Assembly (NCBI RefSeq): GCF_003590715.1
Contig: NZ_QQVY01000004.1
Coordinates: forward strand, 1-64,000
Direction: 5' to 3'
From: Paracoccus sp. JM45
Lineage (GTDB): Bacteria > Pseudomonadota > Alphaproteobacteria > Rhodobacterales > Rhodobacteraceae
Length of the DNA: 64,000 nt
Shown: piece after piece, positions 21,725 to 30,081 of the stretch
How positions within the stretch are numbered: the first letter of the stretch is position 1
Layout of the letters: each line of letters opens with the position of its first letter
Translations under genes and position numbers: made by a program
Notes under the pieces: model-generated
What the model was told of the DNA's origin: nothing
Seen by the model: the letters and a program-made list of their open reading frames with translations, nothing else
Databases searched by the model: none

Positions 21725-23500
21725 TCAGTTTCCGCCCAGACCCGGCGGCGGGCTTCCAAAGCCAAGGCCCATTCCGCCCGAGGCAGGCTCTTCCGGCTTG
21801 GGTTCGGCTGCAGGCGTTTCACCGAAAGGCGATCCGCCTCCAAGGCCACCAAACGATCCGAAACCGCCACTGCTGCCCGAGCCGCCAAGGCTGTTGCCCA
21901 TCGGGATCTGCACACGAATGCTAGAGGTGTCGACCACCGGACCTTTGTAATGCATCACCATCCCGGGGAAGATGATCACAGCGGCAATAATCATCAGCTG
22001 CAGGCCGACAAATGGCACCGCCCCGCGATAGATATCCATAGTGCTGACCGCCGACATGGTCTTGCCCGTAACATGATCCACATAGGGTTCCTTGGGTGCA
22101 ACCGATCGCAGATAGAACAGCGCGAACCCGACAGGTGGCGTCAGGAAGGATGTCTGCATCGTGACCGCCAGAATGATCCCGAACCAGACCAGATCGATAT
22201 CCAGTGCATTCGCGGCAGGGATCAGCAGGGGTACGATAACAAAGGCCAGTTCGAAGAAATCAAGGAAGAAGGCCAGAAAGAAGATGATCGCGCAGACCGC
22301 CACCAGAAAGCCGTATTCGCCCCCCGGCAGTGCTGTCAGAAGATCACGCACCCAGATATGGCCGTTGATCGAATAATAGGTCAGCGAGAAGACCGTCGCA
22401 CCGATCAGGATGAACATCACGAAGGCCGACAGGCGCACAGTGGACAGCAACGCCTGATTGATCACCTCATAGCTGAGGCGACGTTTCATCGCGGCCAGAA
22501 CCAGCGCACCGGATGCACCCATCGCGCCGCCTTCGGTCGGGGTGGCGATACCAAGGAAGATTGTCCCCAGCACCAGAAACACCAGTGCCAGCGGCGGGAT
22601 CATCACGATGATCACCTGACGCGTCATAGGCGACAGAACATTCGTGTTCAGTTTTTCATCAATCAGTGCCAGCACCAGCATGATCACAACCGTCAGGGCT
22701 GCGGCCCAGATCTGGCTGTCTTCACCCAGATGGGTGCCCATCAGATATTCGGTGGCGTAATAAATCCCGACCGAGGCGATCACCGCCCCCAGCAATGACC
22801 AACCGCCATTGCCGAGGCTGCGCGCCTCTATCGGCAGGGCGGGCATCATCTTGGGACGCAGGATCGACATTACCAGCACATAGCCCATATAAACCGCCGT
22901 CAGCGTCAGCGCTGGCACCATCGCGGCCTTATACATATCGCCAACCGAACGGCCCAGCTGGTCACCCAGCACGATCAGCACCAGCGATGGCGGAATGATC
23001 TGCGCCAGCGTGCCCGACGCGGTAATGACACCCGTTGCCAGACGCTTGTCATAACCATAGCGCATCATAATCGGCAGCGAGATCAGCCCCATCGAGATGA
23101 CCGAGGCCGCCACAACACCCGTGGTCGCCGCCAGAAGCGCGCCCACCAGAATGACGGCATAGGCAAGACCGCCGCGGACCGGACCGAACAGCTGCCCGAT
23201 GGTGTCCAGCAACTCCTCGGCCATGCGGGACCGTTCCAGAACGATGCCCATAAAGGTAAAGAAGGGGATTGCCAGCAGGGTGTCGTTTCGCATGACCCCG
23301 AACACACGGTCACCAAGGGCACCAAGCAGATTCCAGCCCAGATTGATCTGGTCACTCATCGGGGTCAGGAAGACGCCGAAGAAGAAGAACAGCAGCCCGT
23401 TGGCGGCAAGTGCAAAGGCGATCGGATAGCCGAACAGCAAAAACACCACCATGGAAAAGAACATGATGGGGGCAAGGTTATGGGCGATAAGGTCGATCAC
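21725..23500 (-). CDS. dctM: TRAP transporter large permease (DctM)
   Basis: A 591-residue large membrane subunit that moves substrate from the TRAP receptor across the inner membrane with sodium. Typical DctM blocks include IPFFTFMGIVLERSRMAEELL, ATTGVVAASVISMGLISLP, ASGTLAQIIPPSLVLIVLGD and, late in the chain, MQTSFLTPPVGFALFYLRS. About fourteen hydrophobic segments are visible. It is longer than usual because of a tail from about residue 525 rich in Gly, Ser and Pro (LGGSGSSGGFGSFGGLGGG) that looks disordered. The start is GTG 23500, sharing four bases (GTGA) with the dctQ stop. Confidence 0.9.
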   Translation of the reverse strand: MIDLIAHNLAPIMFFSMVVFLLFGYPIAFALAANGLLFFFFGVFLTPMSDQINLGWNLLGALGDRVFGVMRNDTLLAIPFFTFMGIVLERSRMAEELLDTIGQLFGPVRGGLAYAVILVGALLAATTGVVAASVISMGLISLPIMMRYGYDKRLATGVITASGTLAQIIPPSLVLIVLGDQLGRSVGDMYKAAMVPALTLTAVYMGYVLVMSILRPKMMPALPIEARSLGNGGWSLLGAVIASVGIYYATEYLMGTHLGEDSQIWAAALTVVIMLVLALIDEKLNTNVLSPMTRQVIIVMIPPLALVFLVLGTIFLGIATPTEGGAMGASGALVLAAMKRRLSYEVINQALLSTVRLSAFVMFILIGATVFSLTYYSINGHIWVRDLLTALPGGEYGFLVAVCAIIFFLAFFLDFFELAFVIVPLLIPAANALDIDLVWFGIILAVTMQTSFLTPPVGFALFYLRSVAPKEPYVDHVTGKTMSAVSTMDIYRGAVPFVGLQLMIIAAVIIFPGMVMHYKGPVVDTSSIRVQIPMGNSLGGSGSSGGFGSFGGLGGGSPFGETPAAEPKPEEPASGGMGLGFGSPPPGLGGN

Positions 23501-24123
23501 TTGCGGCTCTCCGACGTGGAGGAACGGGCCGCGGCGCGTTCCTTTTCAAGACCGACGGTCATAATTCCCGCCTCTTTCAGGCCAGCTTCGTTGCTGGACA
23601 CCTGCGGGTGGGGGTCGGGGATGATACCGCGCATGACGGCAACTTTCTTGATCAACTCGGACAGGCCCTGAATGAACAGCAGCGAAAATCCGGCAACCAG
23701 AATGGCCTTGGCAGGCCAGATCAGCAGACCGCCCGCATTCATCGAAATCTCGTTCGTGCGCCAGCTGATCATGAATGACGGAAACAGCAGCCAGATCATT
23801 AATGCCGTGAATGGCAGCAGGAAAAGCACCGTTCCGATCAGGTCGATCCAGTGCTGCACCTTGCGCGACCACCTGCCATAGATCACATCGATACGGATAT
23901 GTTCGTTGACCAGCAACGTATAGGCCGAGGCCAGCATGAAAGCGCCGCCGAACAGATACCACTGCAATTCCAGCCAGGCATTCGATGATATGCTGAAAAC
24001 CTTGCGGATAATCGCGTTCACTGCGCTGACCAGAATTGCCAGCAGGATCAGCCACGCAACGCTGCGCCCGATCACGGTGTTGACGCGGTCGATCCCGCGC
24101 GACATGGCCAGTAGGCCGCCCAT
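23497..24123 (-). CDS. dctQ: TRAP transporter small permease (DctQ)
   Basis: A 208-residue small TRAP subunit with four membrane helices. It shows SSNAWLELQWYLFGGAFMLA followed by YTLLVNEHIRIDVIY, the standard DctQ signature, and a soluble C-terminal tail of about 40 residues. ATG 24123 follows GGGAGGGG; the longer upstream frame has no support. It is coupled to dctM and lies 97 bases downstream of cobS on the same strand, so read-through from the cobalamin genes is possible. The partner receptor is presumably the convergent TakP-like protein. Confidence 0.88.
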   Translation of the reverse strand: MGGLLAMSRGIDRVNTVIGRSVAWLILLAILVSAVNAIIRKVFSISSNAWLELQWYLFGGAFMLASAYTLLVNEHIRIDVIYGRWSRKVQHWIDLIGTVLFLLPFTALMIWLLFPSFMISWRTNEISMNAGGLLIWPAKAILVAGFSLLFIQGLSELIKKVAVMRGIIPDPHPQVSSNEAGLKEAGIMTVGLEKERAAARSSTSESRK

Positions 24124-24220
24124 GATATCCCCTCCCAAGGTCCTTGCCCGGTTGATCCGCGACGTGCCTGTTACACTGCGATATGCGGCATGGGAGCGGT
24201 TGTGGTCAAGCGACGGATGA

Positions 24221-24943
24221 TCAAAGAACGCAGGCAATTCCGATCAATGTGCCGGTTTCAACCAGCAAACAGGCCGCACCAAGCACATCGCCGGTTTGCC
24301 CCCCTACCAACCGGCAGGCACGACGCGATACCGTGATCATGGCAACAGCAGCCAGTGCAAGACCCGCGATCAGGGCAGAAAACGCCGGTGCTGTCATGGC
24401 AACCATGACAAGACCGATTAACGTGGCGACGGCCACCTGATCCTTGCACGGACGTCCGGCCTGATGCCCCAATCCGTCATCGCGGGCCACGGGCAGGCTG
24501 CGCATCAACAGAACCGGTGCAAGCCGCCCCAAGGCCGCGGCTCCGATCAGGGCAAGCGGCCCCGCAGCAGCCAATGCCAATACCCGCAGCAGCATGGTGC
24601 ACACCAAAGCCGCAACGCCATAGCTGCCGACGGTTGAATCGCGCATGATCCGCAGACGGTCCTGCCGGTCGCGCCCGCCACCCGCATCGGCAAAATCAGC
24701 CAATGCATCCTCGTGCAGGGCACCTGTCAGCCAGACCGCCAGCGTGACCGACAATGCCGCAGGCAGAGGCCCCGCGCCCAGCACCCACATTGGCAGACCG
24801 GCAAGCAGGCCGATAAGTGCACCGGCCAGCGGAAAGGCCCATGCAGCCTCTGCCAAGGGAAGAACCCGCGGGGGCAAGAAGCGCCCCAGCGGCAGGCGGG
24901 TCAGAAAGACCAGCGCAAGGATCAGTTGTTGGACCCTAACCAA
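24221..24943 (-). CDS. cobS: adenosylcobinamide-GDP ribazoletransferase
   Basis: A roughly 240-residue membrane enzyme joining alpha-ribazole to adenosylcobinamide-GDP in late B12 assembly. FLTRLPLG near the N-terminus, FPLAGALIGLLAG, LTGALHEDALADFADAGGG with its acidic metal-binding cluster, and MRDSTVGSYGVAAL are family hallmarks. No ATG is available near the conserved start. A TTG at 24943, overlapping the last codons of cobT, is the most likely start, while an upstream ATG at 24994 would add 17 non-conserved residues. It is the last cob gene of the cobU-cobT-cobS set. Confidence 0.88.
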   Translation of the reverse strand: MVRVQQLILALVFLTRLPLGRFLPPRVLPLAEAAWAFPLAGALIGLLAGLPMWVLGAGPLPAALSVTLAVWLTGALHEDALADFADAGGGRDRQDRLRIMRDSTVGSYGVAALVCTMLLRVLALAAAGPLALIGAAALGRLAPVLLMRSLPVARDDGLGHQAGRPCKDQVAVATLIGLVMVAMTAPAFSALIAGLALAAVAMITVSRRACRLVGGQTGDVLGAACLLVETGTLIGIACVL

Positions 24944-25889
24944 TGCCGGCCTCGGCGAAGGTGGCCATACCGTTGTGACATGCCAAGGCAGCACGCAGGA
25001 TCAGCACGGCAACCGCCGCGCCCGACCCTTCGCCAAGGCGCATGTCCAGCGAGAGCACAGGGTGCATGTCCAATGCGGCTATCAGGCGCCGATGACCGGG
25101 TTCGGCGCTTTCGTGACCGATCAGGCAATGGGCAAGCGCCTGTTTGTCATCGCGGGTCAGGACAGCCGCAGCCGCGCAGCAGATAAAGCCGTCCAGCATG
25201 ACCGGTATCCGCAATTCCCGCGCACGCAGGATTGCACCACAGATGGCAGCCTGTTCACGGCCGCCAAAGGCGGCCAATGTGTCGATGGCGGTTCGGGTGG
25301 AATGCAGCGCCAGTCCTTCCGAGACAACGCGGACCTTTTCGGCCAGCATAGGACCGGCGGCCCCGGTGCCCGGCCCCACCCAATCAGCGGCATCCCCCCC
25401 GAATGTCGCCGCCGCCAAAGCTGCAGAGACGGTCGAATTGCCGATCCCCATTTCACCCAGCACCAGCAGATCGGCCTTGGGATCGACAGCCTCGGCACCG
25501 CGCTGCATGGCAGATGTCACCTCGGCTGTGGTCATGGCGGGGCTTTGGGTGAAATCTGCCGTTGGTTGCGCCAGATCCAGATCGATGACCTGCAAATCCG
25601 CGCCTGCGACCGTGCAGATCTGGTTGATGGCCGCACCACCATTGCGGAAGTTCCGGACCATTGCTTCGGTGACCTCGGCGGGGAACGGGGTGATGCCCTG
25701 CCCGACTATGCCGTGATTGCCCGCAAAGACGACTGCCTGAACACGGTCCAACGCGGGACGCGCCGTTCCCCGCCATCCTGCCATAAAGACGGCCAAATCC
25801 TCTAAGCGACCTAACGACCCTTGGGGTTTGGTCAGGCTGTCCTGACGCGCACGGGCGGCATCGGCTGCGTTCTGGTCAAAGCAGGTCAT
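24936..25889 (-). CDS. cobT: nicotinate-nucleotide-dimethylbenzimidazole phosphoribosyltransferase
   Basis: A 317-residue enzyme that makes alpha-ribazole phosphate from dimethylbenzimidazole and nicotinate mononucleotide, the lower-ligand branch of B12 synthesis. TKPQGSLGRLEDLAVFMAGW, VVFAGNHGIVGQGITPFP, LGEMGIGNSTVSAALAAA, VMLDGFICCAAAAVL and MRLGEGSGAAVAV, with the catalytic Glu in the last block, are all present. The start ATG 25889 overlaps the cobU end by 14 bases. The name cobT follows the E. coli/Salmonella usage; the same enzyme is called CobU in Pseudomonas denitrificans nomenclature. Confidence 0.94.
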   Translation of the reverse strand: MTCFDQNAADAARARQDSLTKPQGSLGRLEDLAVFMAGWRGTARPALDRVQAVVFAGNHGIVGQGITPFPAEVTEAMVRNFRNGGAAINQICTVAGADLQVIDLDLAQPTADFTQSPAMTTAEVTSAMQRGAEAVDPKADLLVLGEMGIGNSTVSAALAAATFGGDAADWVGPGTGAAGPMLAEKVRVVSEGLALHSTRTAIDTLAAFGGREQAAICGAILRARELRIPVMLDGFICCAAAAVLTRDDKQALAHCLIGHESAEPGHRRLIAALDMHPVLSLDMRLGEGSGAAVAVLILRAALACHNGMATFAEAGIG

Positions 25890-26406
25890 TCAACGGTTCC
25901 ATCGCAGGTTTCAAACGTAGGGGCTGGCCACTGACGGACATCCAGACCTGATCGGCCACATCGCCGATCATCTGGTTCATCAAACCGTGGTCATCGCGGA
26001 AGCGGCGGGCAAGCGCGTTATCGGGCACGATTCCCTGACCCAGCTCATTGGTCACAAATACGACAGGACAGGATTGCTGACGTAACGTCATGACCAATGC
26101 GCCGATATCCGCCTGACCCATCATGTTGGACATCCACAACGTCAGGCAATCGACCAGACGGACGCCCTGCCCGTCCGTGGCAAAAAGGGCACCGGCAAGG
26201 TCGAAAGGTTCCTCGACCGTGTGCCAACCATTGCCGCGACTTTGTTGATGTTTCAGGATTCTTTCGCCCATTTCGCCGTCGCGCGGCTCGGCTGTGGCAA
26301 TATAGATTTTGGGCATTTCAAAGCGCGCCACAAGGCGTTCGGCCAATGCCGATTTTCCCGAACGTGCGCCGCCCGTCACAAGGATGATCTGTCGATTATC
26401 TGTCAT
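25876..26406 (-). CDS. cobU: adenosylcobinamide kinase/GTP transferase
   Basis: A 176-residue bifunctional enzyme that phosphorylates adenosylcobinamide and then attaches GMP from GTP. The P-loop GGARSGKS is at residues 12-19. IYIATAEPRDGEMGERILKHQ carries the guanylylation His, and RLVDCLTLWMSNMM and VVFVTNELGQGIVP are the remaining blocks. It is the first gene of a cobU-cobT-cobS operon with overlapping starts. It is divergent from the oppA gene; only about 130 bases separate them, and no B12 riboswitch could be recognised there. It is called cobP in some alphaproteobacteria. Confidence 0.93.
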   Translation of the reverse strand: MTDNRQIILVTGGARSGKSALAERLVARFEMPKIYIATAEPRDGEMGERILKHQQSRGNGWHTVEEPFDLAGALFATDGQGVRLVDCLTLWMSNMMGQADIGALVMTLRQQSCPVVFVTNELGQGIVPDNALARRFRDDHGLMNQMIGDVADQVWMSVSGQPLRLKPAMEPLNDLL

Positions 26407-26535
26407 ACAGATCTCTTTTCCATAAGGTGCGACGCTTGAAAAGCCGCAAAGGCCGCTTGCTCATCGCGCAAGTTTGCGTAACGTCGCGCCATTCCGGCGC
26501 ATAAGACGCCGAAACGCAACATGGAGGAGTTGGCG

Positions 26536-28137
26536 ATGACCAAACTTTTCACCACGACCGCACTTCTGGCCGCGCTGGCCTTGCCCGCATATGCCGTACA
26601 GCCCGCCGATGGCGAGACACTGGCAGACAGCCAGACATATACCTATTGGCTGCTGGATGCGATCAAGACGCTTGATCCCGCCAAGAATACCGACGTCGAA
26701 GGTTCGGACGCGCTGCGTTCGCTATTCGAAGGTCTGATGAACGAAGATGCCAAGGGCGAAATGGTGCCCGGCGTTGCCGAAAGCTATGAGGTCAGCGACG
26801 ACCAGCTGGTTTATACCTTCAAGCTGCGCGACGCCAAATGGTCGAATGGCGAACCCGTCACCGCCGGTGATTTCGCCTATGCATGGCAGCGCGTCGTCAA
26901 ACCCGAAACCGCGTCGGAATATGCGTGGTACATGGAACTGATGAACGTCAAGAACGCGACTGAAATCGTCGCGGGTGACATGCCGGCCGAAGAACTTGGC
27001 GTCAAAGCCATCGACGACAAGACGCTGGAAGTGACGCTGACCAAGCCGACGCCCTATTTCGTCAGCACCCTGTCGCATGCATCGACCTTCCCCGTGCCGC
27101 GCGCCGTGGTCGAGGAATTCGGCGACAACTGGACACAGCCCGACCATCTGGTCGGCAACGGTGCATTCACGCTGGCCAGCCATAATCTGGGCGTCGAGCT
27201 GGTGATGAACAAGAACCCCGAATACTGGGATGCCGATAACGTCCTGATGGAAACCGTCCGCGCGGTCACCGTCAACGACAACAATGTCGCGCTGACCCGT
27301 TATCAGGCAGGCGAACTGGACCGCGTCCAGATCCCCGCTGGCCAGTATCCGCGCCTGTCCGAACAATCCCCCGAGGAGGCTGTCTCGGTTCCTTACGGTT
27401 GTTCCTATGCCTATGTGATGAACCTGTCCGACAAGGGGCCGGAAGCCTTGAAGGACGTCCGCGTCCGTCAGGCGATGGCGCTTGGCCTGAACCGCGAAGT
27501 GATCGTCGATCAGGTTCTGCAAGGCGGCCAGAAGCCTGCCTACAGCTGGACCCATTGGGCCATCAACGGCTTTACCCCGCCCGAAGGCGGCATGGCCGAT
27601 ATGTCGATGGAAGACCGCATTGCAAAGGCCAAGGAATTGTTGGCCGAGGCGGGCTATGGTCCCGAAAATCCGGTCAAGGTCTCGCTTCAGTACAACACCG
27701 ATGACAGCCACCGCCTGCTGGCGATCGCCGCACAGCAATTCTGGCGCCCCTTGGGCATCGAGGTCGAACTGAACAATGTCGAATGGAAGGTCCATACCGA
27801 CCGTCTGCAATCGCAGGACTTCGACGTTGCCCGCTATGCATGGTGTGCCGACTATAACGAGCCTTCGACCTTCCTCGACTGGTTCCGCACCGATGGTTAC
27901 AACAGCGGTAAATGGTCCAACGCGGAATACGACGAACTGCTGGCCGAGGCCGCAACCGCAGAAGATCCCGCACCGCTATACCAGCAGGCCGAAGAAATTC
28001 TGGCTGAAGAAATGCCCGCGATCTTTGTCTATCACTATGCCAAGGTCGAGATGATCAATCCCGACATCAAAGGTCTTCCGCGGGAAAACCTGCTGAACAC
28101 CTGGTATGCCAAAGACCTGTACCGCGTCGCCGACTGA
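26536..28137 (+). CDS. oppA: peptide ABC transporter substrate-binding protein
   Basis: A 533-residue periplasmic receptor of the SBP family 5 (OppA/DppA/MppA). A Sec signal peptide spans residues 1-20 (ending LPAYA). Family features are YTYWLLDAIKTLDPAKNTDVEG, SLFEGLMNEDAKGEMVPGVAESY, FKLRDAKWSNGEPVTAGDFAYAWQRVVKP and RYAWCADYNEPSTFLDWF. The start at 26536 fits the signal peptide and lies seven bases after GGAGG; the upstream in-frame ATG at 26521 would bury that site. It leads the importer operon and is separated from oppB by a GC-rich hairpin. Oligopeptides or murein peptides are likely, but the ligand is not proven. Confidence 0.88.
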   Translation: MTKLFTTTALLAALALPAYAVQPADGETLADSQTYTYWLLDAIKTLDPAKNTDVEGSDALRSLFEGLMNEDAKGEMVPGVAESYEVSDDQLVYTFKLRDAKWSNGEPVTAGDFAYAWQRVVKPETASEYAWYMELMNVKNATEIVAGDMPAEELGVKAIDDKTLEVTLTKPTPYFVSTLSHASTFPVPRAVVEEFGDNWTQPDHLVGNGAFTLASHNLGVELVMNKNPEYWDADNVLMETVRAVTVNDNNVALTRYQAGELDRVQIPAGQYPRLSEQSPEEAVSVPYGCSYAYVMNLSDKGPEALKDVRVRQAMALGLNREVIVDQVLQGGQKPAYSWTHWAINGFTPPEGGMADMSMEDRIAKAKELLAEAGYGPENPVKVSLQYNTDDSHRLLAIAAQQFWRPLGIEVELNNVEWKVHTDRLQSQDFDVARYAWCADYNEPSTFLDWFRTDGYNSGKWSNAEYDELLAEAATAEDPAPLYQQAEEILAEEMPAIFVYHYAKVEMINPDIKGLPRENLLNTWYAKDLYRVAD

Positions 28138-28159
28138 ACCGGCTGACATTCACTGATCG

Positions 28160-28189
28160 GGCCGGGACGGGTTTTGACCTGTCCCGGCC
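28160..28189 (+). terminator. intergenic stem-loop after oppA (partial terminator/attenuator)
   Basis: GGCCGGGAC/GTCCCGGCC (28160-28168 and 28181-28189) forms a 9-bp stem with an extra inner pairing. It is followed by TTCGGCTTTC, not a full U-run. Such stems after receptor genes often stabilise the receptor mRNA or reduce read-through, giving more receptor than permease. Confidence 0.6.
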
Positions 28190-28225
28190 TTCGGCTTTCA
28201 ATCATCCCGCAGGGAGCCCAACGCG

Positions 28226-29149
28226 ATGATCGCATTCATCTTGCGACGGTTGGCGGTGGCAGTACCCACATTACTGCTGCTGATCGTCTTTTCTTTCATC
28301 CTGATGCATATGGCACCGGGTGGTCCTTTCACCGCCGAACGCGCATTGCCCCCTCAGGTGATCGCCAACCTCGAGGCGCAATACGGTCTGAACGACCCTT
28401 TGTGGCTGCAGATCTGGCACTATCTTTACAACATTGTGGTTCATTTCGACTTCGGCCCCAGCTTTGTGTATCCCGACCGTTCGGTGAACCAGCTAATCGC
28501 GGCCGGTTTCCCTGTGACACTGACCTATGGCATCCTGTCTTTCGTCTCGGCCATCGTGCTGGGCGTGTCCTTGGGTGTCGTTGCTGCCATCTGGCACAAT
28601 TCATGGGTTGATTACATTGCGGTGGGCATTTCCATCGGCGCGCAGGTGCTGCCGAACTTTGTCATGGCGCCCCTGTTGGTGCTGGTCCTGACGCTGTGGT
28701 ACCGCCTGCTTCCCGGCGGCGGTTGGAGTTTTAGCGACCCCAGCTTCTGGATCATGCCGGTCATCGCGCTTGCCACCAGCTATATGGCCTCTATCGCGCG
28801 TATCACCCGGTCTTCGATGCTAGAGGTGTTGGGCAGCAACCATATTCGCACGGCCCGCGCCAAAGGGATGCCCGAATACAGGGTGATTATCCGCCACGCG
28901 CTGAAGCCTGCGATGCTGCCGGTGATCAGCTATCTGGGTCCGGTTTTCGTGTCGATGATCACCGGTTCGGTGGTGATCGATATGTATTTCTCGACCGGTG
29001 GGATCGGTAAGGCCTTTGTGGATTCGGCGCTGAACCGCGACTACGCGGTGATGATGGGCGTGACGATCCTTGTGGGTGCACTGACCATCCTGTTCAATCT
29101 TATCGTCGATGTGCTTTACGCATGGATCGACCCGAAGATCAGGTACTAA
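28226..29149 (+). CDS. oppB: peptide ABC transporter permease (OppB type)
   Basis: A 307-residue inner-membrane permease with six hydrophobic segments. The start MIAFILRRLAVAVPTLLLL followed by FILMHMAPGGPF is typical of OppB/DppB. The cytoplasmic coupling loop reads RTARAKGMPEYRVIIRHALKPAMLP, the EAA-type motif that contacts the ATPases. The C-terminus VDVLYAWIDPKIRY is the classic family ending. ATG 28226 follows AGGGAG. It forms the channel with OppC. Confidence 0.92.
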   Translation: MIAFILRRLAVAVPTLLLLIVFSFILMHMAPGGPFTAERALPPQVIANLEAQYGLNDPLWLQIWHYLYNIVVHFDFGPSFVYPDRSVNQLIAAGFPVTLTYGILSFVSAIVLGVSLGVVAAIWHNSWVDYIAVGISIGAQVLPNFVMAPLLVLVLTLWYRLLPGGGWSFSDPSFWIMPVIALATSYMASIARITRSSMLEVLGSNHIRTARAKGMPEYRVIIRHALKPAMLPVISYLGPVFVSMITGSVVIDMYFSTGGIGKAFVDSALNRDYAVMMGVTILVGALTILFNLIVDVLYAWIDPKIRY

Positions 29150-29152
29150 CCC

Positions 29153-30079
29153 ATGGTCATTGACGAACAAAAAATGAAATCCCTGTCCACCAAGCTGGTT
29201 CAGGACGAGGTTCGGGGCCGCAGCCCTTGGGCCGATGCGCGCAAGCGGTTCATCCGTAACAAGGGCGCGATGCTTGGACTGATCATTCTGGTTCTGGTGT
29301 CGATCTTCGCCATCATCGGCGGCTATTTCGCCGTCTGGTCGAATGAGGAGCTGGACTTCAGCGTCATGGGTCAGGTCGCCCAGATGGGTCAGCCCTCTTT
29401 CGCGAACGGCCATTATTTCGGCACCGACAACCTTGGTCGCGACCTGTTCGCGCGTGTCGTGCAGGGCACGCAGATCAGTCTGATGGTCGGCGTCGTCGGC
29501 GCAGGCATCGCCGTCATCGTTGGCACGCTTTATGGCGCGACGGCGGGCTATGTCGGCGGTCGCACCGACCAGATCATGATGCGGACGGTCGATATCCTGA
29601 TGTCGATCCCTTACATGTTCGTGCTGATCCTGCTGTTGGTGATGTTCGGACGGTCGATGTCGATGCTGTTTCTGGGCATCGGTCTGATCAGCTGGCTGGA
29701 TATGTCACGCATCGTGCGCGGTCAGACCCTGTCGCTGAAGAACCGCGAATTCATCGAGGCCGCGCGCGCCACCGGCGTTCCCGCATGGAAGATCATCATC
29801 CGTCATATCGTCCCCAACCTGTTGGGTGTCGTTGCGGTCTATGCCACGCTGTTGGTGCCGCTGATGATCCTGACCGAAAGCTTTATCAGCTTCTTGGGCT
29901 TGGGTGTTCAGGAACCGCTGACCAGCTGGGGCGCGTTGATTTCTGAAGGGGCCGGCACGATGAACTATGGCACGCTGTGGCAGCTGGCTTTCCCGCTGTT
30001 CTTCTTTGTCATCACGCTGTTCGGCTTTTTCTTCGTAGGCGATGGCCTGCGTGATGCCCTAGACCCGAAGGAGCGTTGA
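29153..30079 (+). CDS. oppC: peptide ABC transporter permease (OppC type)
   Basis: A 308-residue permease, partner of OppB. The family-specific N-terminal segment SPWADARKRFIRNKGAMLGL precedes helix 1; FGTDNLGRDLFARVVQGTQISL, the EAA loop EAARATGVPAWKIIIRHIVPN and ESFISFLGLGVQEPLTSWGALI are diagnostic. ATG 29153 lies three bases after the oppB stop. A second in-frame ATG seven codons in is a possible alternative. The end overlaps the ribosome-binding region of oppD. Confidence 0.92.
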   Translation: MVIDEQKMKSLSTKLVQDEVRGRSPWADARKRFIRNKGAMLGLIILVLVSIFAIIGGYFAVWSNEELDFSVMGQVAQMGQPSFANGHYFGTDNLGRDLFARVVQGTQISLMVGVVGAGIAVIVGTLYGATAGYVGGRTDQIMMRTVDILMSIPYMFVLILLLVMFGRSMSMLFLGIGLISWLDMSRIVRGQTLSLKNREFIEAARATGVPAWKIIIRHIVPNLLGVVAVYATLLVPLMILTESFISFLGLGVQEPLTSWGALISEGAGTMNYGTLWQLAFPLFFFVITLFGFFFVGDGLRDALDPKER

Positions 30080-30081
30080 GC

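Noticed and set aside
26407..26535. possible cobalamin riboswitch before cobU
   Set aside because: The gap is only about 130 bases, shared with the oppA promoter, and no B12-box-like sequence is visible.
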